Assembly: GCA_023251215.1 (NCBI GenBank)
Contig: JAHEZF010000009.1
Coordinates: forward strand, 1 to 15,516
Source of the DNA: Sphingobacteriales bacterium
GTDB taxonomy: Bacteria > Bacteroidota > Bacteroidia > Chitinophagales > Chitinophagaceae
Direction of reading: 5' to 3'
Length of the DNA stretch: 15,516 nt
Of the stretch, positions 8,943-15,007 are shown one piece after another. The notes under the pieces were generated by a model. It was not told where the DNA came from and searched no databases. It saw nothing but the letters and a program-made list of their open reading frames with translations. Position numbers and translations under genes: made by a program. Numbering within the stretch: position 1 is the stretch's first letter; the number at the start of each line of letters is the position of its first letter.

Positions 8943-9173
8943 TTAATAATCTATCTCGACAATAATATGTTCTGCCTCATTAAGCCTTAGGCTCAAGTGA
9001 TAGCCGGCAACGTTAACAGAAATCGGGTCTCCCAAAGGCGCTATCTGCTCGAGTTGAATTCGCTCACCCGGAACACATCCCATCTCCATCAACTTCAAAA
9101 ATATATCGCTGCTTTTAAATTCCCTGATAATTCCTTCTTGTCCGGGTTTTAATTCCGAAAGCTTGGTAACCAT
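8943..9173 (-). CDS. feoA: FeoA family ferrous iron transport accessory protein
   Basis: Small SH3-like cytosolic protein (76 residues from ATG 9173) associated with FeoB function. The features are LSELKPGQEGII at 5-16, LKLMEMGCVPGERI at 26-39, APLGDPISVNVAGYHLSLR at 45-63 and the terminal strand EHIIVEI, which together match a complete FeoA domain. The frame is open further upstream to 9320, but the added 49 residues are Lys/Phe-rich, lie antisense to ybeY and are not part of the family; a TAGCTTTG promoter element just upstream of 9173 also supports the short start. It is followed by nadD after 15 nt. Separation from feoB by 3.4 kb is a notable organisation; the partner FeoB may be the one in this window or another elsewhere. 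Confidence 0.9.
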   Translation of the reverse strand: MVTKLSELKPGQEGIIREFKSSDIFLKLMEMGCVPGERIQLEQIAPLGDPISVNVAGYHLSLRLNEAEHIIVEIDY

Positions 9174-9191
9174 TTTTCTATATTTATTGAT

Positions 9192-9199
9192 CAAAGCTA
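9192..9199 (-). promoter_or_regulatory. Candidate -7 element (TAGCTTTG) for feoA-nadD
   Basis: On the minus strand TAGCTTTG fits TAnnTTTG and ends 18 nt before the feoA ATG, within the 64-nt divergent gap between feoA and ybeY. No clear -33 box is seen at the usual spacing. Confidence 0.4.
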
Positions 9200-9237
9200 C
9201 CCTTGAGGATTGGTTTTTCTTTACGAATTTTGAAACT

Positions 9238-9666
9238 ATGCTCTCAAAATCAAAAGTTTGCCTCTTTTTTGAATATAAGAAATTTAATTTGAGAAATCGG
9301 GCTTGTCTCAAACTTTTCATCGAAGCTATCTTTAAAAGAGAAAAAAAATCTCTTCCCTCAATTAATTATATTTTCTGCTCAGATAAACGGCTTTTGGAAA
9401 TTAACAAGCATTTTCTCAACCTTAACTACTATACCGACATTATCACTTTTGACCTTTCTGATCCTGATTACATCTTTGCTGAAATCTATATAAGCATTGA
9501 TCGAGTGAAAGATAATGCCAAAATATTTAATACTTCTTTTAAATCAGAACTTCATAGAGTCATTTTCCATGGAGTACTGCATTTATGTGGTTATAAAGAT
9601 AAAAGCAAGCCCGAAAAAGAAAAAATGAGAGCAAAGGAGGATTTTTATCTTACAAATTATTATTAA
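9238..9666 (+). CDS. ybeY: Endoribonuclease YbeY (rRNA maturation factor)
   Basis: Single-domain metalloprotein of 142 residues (from ATG 9238) that in other bacteria takes part in 16S rRNA 3'-end processing and 70S ribosome quality control. The core FCSDKRLLEINKHFL and YYTDIITFDL (about 46-73) and the zinc-site HGVLHLCGYKD at 111-121 are clear. H111 and H115 match the first two ligands; the position of the third histidine of the classical HGxLHLxGYDH motif is D121 here. A longer frame from 9163 would overlap feoA and add 25 non-family residues, so 9238 is chosen. It is divergent from feoA with a 64-nt gap and lies 129 nt upstream of mnmG on the same strand. Confidence 0.92.
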   Translation: MLSKSKVCLFFEYKKFNLRNRACLKLFIEAIFKREKKSLPSINYIFCSDKRLLEINKHFLNLNYYTDIITFDLSDPDYIFAEIYISIDRVKDNAKIFNTSFKSELHRVIFHGVLHLCGYKDKSKPEKEKMRAKEDFYLTNYY

Positions 9667-9669
9667 TCT

Positions 9670-9681
9670 TTTCCCGGGAAA
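9670..9681. promoter_or_regulatory. Perfect 12-bp palindrome TTTCCCGGGAAA
   Basis: TTTCCCGGGAAA is self-complementary and lies 3 nt after the ybeY stop. It has no loop for a stable hairpin, so a protein-binding dyad is more plausible than a terminator. Its role is unknown. Confidence 0.35.
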
Positions 9682-9690
9682 TAAATTCCA

Positions 9691-9706
9691 TTTTTCACGT
9701 GGAACG
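9691..9706. promoter_or_regulatory. parS-like site (TTTTTCACGTGGAACG) upstream of mnmG
   Basis: This 16-mer matches the general bacterial parS consensus TGTTTCACGTGAAACA at 13 of 16 positions, including the whole TTTCACGTG core at 9693-9701. ParB-family proteins bind such CACGTG-centred dyads, and parS sites tend to cluster near the origin, where gidA/mnmG is found in many bacteria. No parA, parB or dnaA is visible here, so the assignment is inference. Confidence 0.4.
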
Positions 9707-9781
9707 GCTTGTTTGCTGAAGTATTATCTTGAGAAATTGCAGCACGAGACATTACACATCCCTAATCACTTAATTTGAATG

Positions 9782-9789
9782 TACCTTTG
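9782..9789 (+). promoter_or_regulatory. Candidate -7 element (TACCTTTG) for mnmG
   Basis: TACCTTTG, followed by CGCCCC, matches TAnnTTTG and ends only 6 nt before the ATG at 9796. Transcription would then start at or within a few bases of the start codon, implying a leaderless or nearly leaderless mRNA. It also rules out the in-frame TTG at 9775 as a start. Confidence 0.5.
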
Positions 9790-9795
9790 CGCCCC

Positions 9796-11658
9796 ATGTT
9801 TCAAGAATATGATGTAATAATAGTTGGTGCCGGTCATGCCGGTTGTGAGGCAGCCGCTTCTGCTGCAAATCTTGGTTCCCGGGTTTTATTGTTGACAATG
9901 AATATGCAAACTATTGCCCAAATGAGTTGTAATCCCGCTATGGGTGGCATTGCCAAGGGTCAGATTGTGAGGGAAATAGATGCAATGGGTGGTTATTCTG
10001 GGATTGTGACAGATCTATCCATGATCCAGTTCAGGATGTTAAATCGGAGCAAGGGGCCGGCAATGTGGAGTCCTCGGGCACAAAATGACAGAATGCTTTT
10101 TTCCCTAAAGTGGCGGGAAAAATTAGAAGAAACCTCTAATCTCGATTTTTACCAAGATGTGGTGGTAGGCTTGCTTATTACGGGGGGAAAATGCCGCGGA
10201 GTAATAACCGGTTTGGGTCACGAGATAAAATCAAAATCAGTAGTATTGACCAATGGAACATTTCTGAATGGTGTTGTTCATATTGGGGAAAAAAATTTCA
10301 AGGGGGGGAGGCTTGCCGAAAAAGCTGTGACCGGAATTACAGAACAATTGATTGCCATTGGATTTGAAGGTGACCGGTTGAAAACTGGAACACCCCCAAG
10401 GATTGATGGTAGAAGCCTGGATTATTGTAAAATGGAAGAACAACCCGGTGATAAAGAAATAGTTGGTTTTTCTTACCTTAATACTGAAAAACCTAATAGT
10501 CAAAGAAGTTGCTGGATAACATATACAAATAAAGTTGTTCATGATATTTTAAAAACGGGATTTGACCGAAGCCCGATGTTCTCTGGAAGGATTGGTGGGG
10601 TGGGGCCGAGGTACTGTCCAAGTATTGAAGACAAAATCAATCGTTTTGCGGAAAGAGAAAGGCATCAGCTATTTATAGAACCGGAGGGATGGAACACAGT
10701 GGAGATTTATGTAAACGGATTTTCTACTTCATTACCAGAAAAAACACAATACGAAGCACTTCGTAATATAGTTGGTTTTGAAAGGGTGAAAATGTTCAGA
10801 CCGGGTTATGCTATTGAGTACGATTTCTTCCCGCCAACTCAATTAAAATATTCTTTAGAGACAAAACTGATTGAAAATTTGTTTTTTGCGGGGCAGATAA
10901 ATGGAACTACTGGTTACGAAGAAGCTGCCTGCCAGGGATTAATGGCTGGCATCAATGCACATCAAAAAACAAGGAACCTTCAACCGGTTATTTTAAAAAG
11001 AAGTGAAGCATATATTGGCGTGTTGATAGATGATTTAATAAGCAAGGGAACGGATGAGCCTTACCGGATGTTTACATCAAGAGCAGAGTTCAGGACACTG
11101 CTACGACAGGATAATGCCGATTTACGTTTGACAGAACTAAGTTATCGCCTCGGCCTTGCTTCGCAGGAAAGAATAGATGCAGTGATCAAGAAAAAAAAAT
11201 CAGTGGAGAAAATAAAATCTATTCTCAATGAGTTGCCTGTTGAGCCAAACGAAATCAATCAATGGTTTGAACAAATTGGCTCCTCTCTTATTACCGAAAA
11301 ACAAAAGGCACAAAAGATAATGCTTCGTCCGGATGTGGAATTAACTGAGTTTGCAGAAGCGTTTCTCCCAATGAAAGAAGCATTGAACGGATTCTCAAAA
11401 GACGCAATTGAACAGGCCTCAATCCAGATAAAGTATGAAGTGTATATAGAAAAAGAAAAAGAACTTGTGCAACGAATGAGCCTTATGGAAGAATTGGAAA
11501 TTCCAGAAACATTTGACTATAAAAAAATATCCTCTTTGGGTAATGAGGCAAGAGAGAAGCTTACAAAAATAAAGCCCAGAACCCTCGGTCAGGCAAGCCG
11601 AATCTCTGGTATTAATCCCAGCGATGTGCAGATATTGATGGTGTATATGGGAAGATAG
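9796..11658 (+). CDS. mnmG: tRNA uridine-5-carboxymethylaminomethyl(34) synthesis enzyme MnmG (GidA)
   Basis: FAD-dependent enzyme of 620 residues that, with the GTPase MnmE, installs the (carboxymethyl)aminomethyl group at wobble U34 of certain tRNAs. Visible features are the dinucleotide-binding GAGHAG at 11-16 after EYDVIIV, the NPAMGGIAKGQIVREIDAMGG block, RMLNRSKGPAMWSPRAQNDR, LKTGTPPRIDGRSLDY, the conserved cysteine C274 in GPRYCPSIEDK, TGYEEAACQGLMAGINA and the EPYRMFTSRAEFR segment. The C-terminal helical domain used for MnmE and tRNA contact is complete, ending in QASRISGINPSDVQILMVYM. ATG 9796 is chosen because family proteins begin right before EYDVIIVGAGHAG and a -7 element sits just upstream. 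Its stop is 6 nt from the convergent stop of the ATP-grasp-SET gene, with no terminator between. Confidence 0.97.
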   Translation: MFQEYDVIIVGAGHAGCEAAASAANLGSRVLLLTMNMQTIAQMSCNPAMGGIAKGQIVREIDAMGGYSGIVTDLSMIQFRMLNRSKGPAMWSPRAQNDRMLFSLKWREKLEETSNLDFYQDVVVGLLITGGKCRGVITGLGHEIKSKSVVLTNGTFLNGVVHIGEKNFKGGRLAEKAVTGITEQLIAIGFEGDRLKTGTPPRIDGRSLDYCKMEEQPGDKEIVGFSYLNTEKPNSQRSCWITYTNKVVHDILKTGFDRSPMFSGRIGGVGPRYCPSIEDKINRFAERERHQLFIEPEGWNTVEIYVNGFSTSLPEKTQYEALRNIVGFERVKMFRPGYAIEYDFFPPTQLKYSLETKLIENLFFAGQINGTTGYEEAACQGLMAGINAHQKTRNLQPVILKRSEAYIGVLIDDLISKGTDEPYRMFTSRAEFRTLLRQDNADLRLTELSYRLGLASQERIDAVIKKKKSVEKIKSILNELPVEPNEINQWFEQIGSSLITEKQKAQKIMLRPDVELTEFAEAFLPMKEALNGFSKDAIEQASIQIKYEVYIEKEKELVQRMSLMEELEIPETFDYKKISSLGNEAREKLTKIKPRTLGQASRISGINPSDVQILMVYMGR

Positions 11659-11664
11659 TTTGTT

Positions 11665-13107
11665 CTATAGCTTTACCCGGAAAACTTTATTGCTCTTTTC
11701 TCGCTGCGTTAATGAATTATTCTTTACCCCAATAATCAGTCCCCGGCAATTGGAAGATTTGCATTGACATTGAAAGGGTTCCATATTCTCATCAAGAAAT
11801 TGAGCATAGTCAATTGTAAACTCTTCCTCTTTTTTAATATTTCGGACGGCAAAAACACTTAAGCCATCAAATGCCGTGTTAGGATCGCAACTATGATTTT
11901 GTGGCGCCCATTCAGAAGGATCTTCATCCCATAAAATATACAACTCTTCGCTGATGGGATAAGCATAACGGCGAAAGTGTTGTTTTTCTTCTTCGTTCCA
12001 GTTTTTTTCGACATGTCTTTTCGTCACAATTCGCTGTGCTCTTTCCTCCCCTTTAAAAATAATTTCTCCTTCGTTAATATCACGGGTGGAATAAATACCA
12101 TATCCTGCAATTGAATTGCCTCTCATGGTATATGGTTTGTTCTTCCGTTGATGACGGGCAATGCCTTCTGCCATAATATGCCTTAAAAATCCTGCCTGGC
12201 CGACGCCATCATATTTTAAAACAAAATCGGCGGATCCTTCATACCCATCTTTATAAAAAACTGAGCAGGTAAGGTTCATTTCCAAAAAAAATATTTCGTT
12301 TTTGTCATTCACCCGGAAATCCAGGCGGCCATAACCAACAGCATTGACGGCCAAAAAAATTTTTTCTGCTGCATTGCGTAATTTTTTATCCATTGTTACA
12401 TCTGTACAAGGAACATTACAATCCGGGTGCAGCTCCGATGTCTTTAATGCATAAGTTTTAAATTCTTTCTCTTCCGGAAACAGATATTCAACAGGCCGGT
12501 AAACAGTACAATCGTTTCCGTCCGGATTGGCGGCGACCAAAGCAGTAAATTCTCTTCCTGCAATATATTCCTCTACAAGCAATGGCCCGTATTCCTGAAT
12601 GATATTACTTACTTTTTGTGTCAGCTCTTCTTCAGTATGTACTAATGAATGTTCATCCACACCAAGGCTGTCCCCGGCATGCGCCGGTTTTACAAACAAG
12701 GGAAATGATAAATATTTATTCGCCTCATCCAAGTCTTTCATTTCATTTACCACTATATAACCCGGGGTTCTTACTCCTTCGCAACAGGCAACATATTTCA
12801 TCAGTTCTTTGGGCACATCATACAGTTTGGTAGTGGGGCCGGTAAATGGAAGGTTAAGCGTTTCCATTGAAAATACAACATCAATCCCCGGTACTTCCCA
12901 TTCGGGATAGCCTTCGCAAAGATTCACAAAGATGTCATAGCCTTTTTTGCTGAGTTCTTTTAATTGTTTGAATGTAGTAAGCTTATTGAGCTGCACATTA
13001 TGCACCTCGTGTTCGGGAATTAATACCGAAAGGTCACGCATTGGGTCGTAGTATTGATAGTCTACTCCGGTGGGGGAATAATCAGGTTGAAGCACACAAA
13101 CTTTCAT
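11665..13107 (-). CDS. ATP-grasp ligase fused to a SET-domain methyltransferase
   Basis: Two-domain protein of 480 residues. Residues 1 to about 315 form a D-Ala-D-Ala-ligase-like ATP-grasp enzyme: NLCEG at 62-66, LPFTGP at 86-91, nucleotide-binding K140 in FVKPAHAGDSLGV, hinge VEEYIAGREFT at 178-188, and metal-binding D263, E276 and N278 (GRLDF, LEMNLTC). Residues from about 326 form an apparently intact SET domain: GYGIYSTRDINEGE at 335-348, NHSCDPN at 404-410, FTIDYA at 430-435, and a post-SET CxCx4C (C447, C449, C454) that with C407 could bind zinc. ATP-grasp enzymes join a carboxylate to an amine via acyl phosphate; SET domains transfer methyl from SAM, usually to lysine. It is the third gene of the unit, 46 nt after the second. 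A weak -7-like TACCTTAG at 13114-13121 might give internal transcription. Substrates are unknown. Confidence 0.9.
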   Translation of the reverse strand: MKVCVLQPDYSPTGVDYQYYDPMRDLSVLIPEHEVHNVQLNKLTTFKQLKELSKKGYDIFVNLCEGYPEWEVPGIDVVFSMETLNLPFTGPTTKLYDVPKELMKYVACCEGVRTPGYIVVNEMKDLDEANKYLSFPLFVKPAHAGDSLGVDEHSLVHTEEELTQKVSNIIQEYGPLLVEEYIAGREFTALVAANPDGNDCTVYRPVEYLFPEEKEFKTYALKTSELHPDCNVPCTDVTMDKKLRNAAEKIFLAVNAVGYGRLDFRVNDKNEIFFLEMNLTCSVFYKDGYEGSADFVLKYDGVGQAGFLRHIMAEGIARHQRKNKPYTMRGNSIAGYGIYSTRDINEGEIIFKGEERAQRIVTKRHVEKNWNEEEKQHFRRYAYPISEELYILWDEDPSEWAPQNHSCDPNTAFDGLSVFAVRNIKKEEEFTIDYAQFLDENMEPFQCQCKSSNCRGLIIGVKNNSLTQREKSNKVFRVKL

Positions 13108-13153
13108 GATATACTAAGGTAATAAGAAGGGATATAATAAAAGATAAGAATAT

Positions 13154-14314
13154 CTATTTCGCCGGAACCGATTTTTTAGACTTTAATGCTTTTGATTTAG
13201 GTATACGAGCTGTTATGGTTCTGCTTCTTCTTAAAGCATCCTTTAGTATTTCCACAATAATTTCGGTAAAGGATACATTGGATACTTTAAGGATGGCACC
13301 GATAGAAGTATGGTTTTCATCTTCACTCAGCCCGCACTGGGCGTTTACTTCCAGTAAATATAATTTCCTGGTGGCGGAATCCTGGCGAAAGTCAATTCTT
13401 GTGTACCCTTTGCCTCCGCATGATCTGTAAGCCTGCAGGCTTAATTTTTTTAGCGCAGGAATGGTCTCTTTTTTTACGGGATGATAATCATAAAAATTTT
13501 CATGCCCCGGCATTGGTGTTTCCTCTTCATATATTTCCCAGAGACGGTCGAATGATAGAAATTTTTCTGATTCGGGCAATGATTGATGAAAAACTCTTTC
13601 TACAGGTTCATAAATAATACAATTGTCGGGATCGTTGGCTGACCCGGTGATGAATGTGGTGAATTCGGGCCCCGTGATAAATTGTTCCACAAACAAACCA
13701 TCCACCAACAAATTCCAACCACGATATCCTTTGTAAATCTCTTCCACCCTGCTTGCCAGTTCTTCTTCAGTATGTACCACATTTTTTATCGAAATTCCCA
13801 TACTGCCCCCTGAAACGGCCGGCTTAATAATAAGCGGTGTGCCTAATCGTTTACAAATACCCTTTATAGAACCCTTCTTTTCTGTAATGACCCGCCAGTT
13901 AGCAGTCAAAACGCCGGCTTTATCAAAAGCTTTCTTCATCGGTACTTTGGAAGTCGTGATATTATAGAAATAGGCGTCCGACCCGGTATAAATAAGACCA
14001 TATTTTTCCAACTCCAGGATTACAGAAACACCGGGAGTTCCATTTATTTCATCGCCATCACATAAGTTTAAAACCAACGGCGTTTTCCCATTGGGACTTT
14101 CGCTGATTGATTTGATAACTGCTTTAAAATTGTCAATGGTTACCAGTTGCCATTTCCACTCTGTTTTTAATTCTTCAAAAACTTTCGCGAATTCTGCAAT
14201 GCTTTGAGTAAAATCGTAATATTCCCGGATATTGGAATCGTCCGATTCAAGAAAAGGCGCAAGTACCCAAATAGTATATGGCCTTAACAGGCTTGATGCT
14301 TCTGATATCTTCAT
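13154..14314 (-). CDS. D-Ala-D-Ala-ligase-like ATP-grasp enzyme
   Basis: Cytosolic ATP-dependent carboxylate-amine ligase of 386 residues, without signal peptide. Numbered from a GTG at 14317 that precedes the preferred ATG by one codon: NLCDG at 84-88, LIYTGS at 108-113, ATP lysine K165 in LIIKPAVSGGSMGIS, hinge VEQFITGPEFT at 210-220, and metal ligands D309, E323 and N325 (GYTRIDF, LLEVNAQCG). It is clearly a paralogue of the ATP-grasp half of the downstream fusion protein: both share NLC[DE]G, VHTEEEL and an EPVERVF/RPVEYLF strand in the same order. Compared with Ddl it has an inserted acidic/aromatic stretch at about 245-285. The last 25 residues are Lys/Arg-rich and probably disordered. 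The ATG at 14314 lies 6 nt after the SET gene stop, so the genes are likely translationally linked. Not a normal Ddl; substrate unknown. Confidence 0.9.
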   Translation of the reverse strand: MKISEASSLLRPYTIWVLAPFLESDDSNIREYYDFTQSIAEFAKVFEELKTEWKWQLVTIDNFKAVIKSISESPNGKTPLVLNLCDGDEINGTPGVSVILELEKYGLIYTGSDAYFYNITTSKVPMKKAFDKAGVLTANWRVITEKKGSIKGICKRLGTPLIIKPAVSGGSMGISIKNVVHTEEELASRVEEIYKGYRGWNLLVDGLFVEQFITGPEFTTFITGSANDPDNCIIYEPVERVFHQSLPESEKFLSFDRLWEIYEEETPMPGHENFYDYHPVKKETIPALKKLSLQAYRSCGGKGYTRIDFRQDSATRKLYLLEVNAQCGLSEDENHTSIGAILKVSNVSFTEIIVEILKDALRRSRTITARIPKSKALKSKKSVPAK

Positions 14315-14320
14315 CACAAA

Positions 14321-14830
14321 TCAGGCTACTTTTTTCCTGGCGTTCTTTTTAGCCAGTTGTTGTTGAATAAAATCGGTAAACCGGTATTGGCTTTGTACTT
14401 CTTGCGACAGGTATGCGGCACCGCGGATTCTTCCCAGGCAGCGGGGGCTGCCACAATAGCAATCGAATTGCTGGGTCATCTTCCATTCTGATGAAGGATA
14501 GAAGAAGCTCATTTCTTCTTCCCGTTGTATTCCTTTTAATGCCACCACCTGCATCGTTGTAGTATTAAAAAATACATTGGGGTCACAACTATGATTAATG
14601 TACTGTAAGAATTCTGGCCGCATCGTTATATGCTTGCCTATGCCAATTTGAATGGTTAAATAGGTTGGCTCTGCTGCAATGGTTCCGGCAGAAAGGAAAG
14701 CAATCACTTCGCCGGGCCGAAATGGCTGACATGCAATTAATGCATTTTGATTGTTCGAGAGGCGATGCCTCACCTGGGCAATACCATGATCGCTTATCAA
14801 GCGATAACCGGGGTTAGTAAGTGTTATCAT
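14321..14830 (-). CDS. Stand-alone SET-domain protein with post-SET zinc cysteines
   Basis: Protein of 169 residues consisting of a compact SET domain and a short basic tail. NHSCDPN at 79-85, the following strands to EEEMSFFYP (104-112), and post-SET CYCGSPRC (C124, C126, C131) identify it. SET proteins transfer methyl groups from SAM, usually to lysine side chains. Two positions deviate from active SET enzymes: the GxG of the first SAM-binding strand aligns with QNA (28-30), and the Asp of the F-D-Y motif is Phe (FFY 109-111), although the Tyr remains. It may therefore be a divergent enzyme, or a partner of the intact SET domain two genes on. The tail after 155 is rich in Lys/Arg (KKNARKK). 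First gene of the three-gene unit; leader preceded by a weak promoter candidate. Confidence 0.85.
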   Translation of the reverse strand: MITLTNPGYRLISDHGIAQVRHRLSNNQNALIACQPFRPGEVIAFLSAGTIAAEPTYLTIQIGIGKHITMRPEFLQYINHSCDPNVFFNTTTMQVVALKGIQREEEMSFFYPSSEWKMTQQFDCYCGSPRCLGRIRGAAYLSQEVQSQYRFTDFIQQQLAKKNARKKVA

Positions 14831-15007
14831 GTTGATTCGTTATGAAAAGATAAATATAAAGTTTAATCTGACAAATCAATTACGTATAAATGTGAATAAT
14901 TAATGCTGACAGTAATCTGTATTAATAAAGTATCATTAAAGAAAGAAGTATGTGTATAGAAACAGACCAGGCTTAATAATGTCTCGATGGCTTATGATAC
15001 ATCATTA
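14831..15007. other. Intergenic region between helicase stop and SET gene start
   Basis: A 177-nt, strongly AT-rich gap. Apart from the promoter candidate it has only short dyads, such as ATGATACATCAT at 14994-15005 just after the helicase stop. I see no convincing terminator, RNA gene or peptide-coding frame. Confidence 0.5.
14851..14879 (-). promoter_or_regulatory. Weak promoter candidate for the SET/ATP-grasp unit
   Basis: On the minus strand a TTG (14877-14879) is followed after 18 nt by TATATTTA (14851-14858), one mismatch from TAnnTTTG. Transcription would begin around 14844, giving a leader of about 15 nt before the ATG at 14830. The AT-richness of the region makes chance matches likely. 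Confidence 0.3.

Noticed and set aside
9174..9320. N-terminal extension of feoA (49 extra residues) antisense to ybeY
   Set aside because: The extension is not part of the FeoA family, overlaps the ybeY coding start, and the -7 element at 9192-9199 would fall inside it.
11640..11680. GATAG...CTATA stem between the mnmG and ATP-grasp-SET stops as a bidirectional terminator
   Set aside because: The stem is short and AT-rich without a following T-run; too weak to call.
13154..14314. Annotation of the ATP-grasp gene as a housekeeping D-alanine-D-alanine ligase
   Set aside because: The fold matches, but the context (SET genes, paralogous fusion), the central insertion and the Lys-rich tail do not fit Ddl.
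14903..14959. 18-codon frame on the plus strand in the SET upstream gap, considered as a possible precursor peptide
   Set aside because: No ribosome binding site or promoter, wrong strand for co-transcription with the SET/ATP-grasp genes, and no precursor-like features; chance frames of this size are common in AT-rich DNA.
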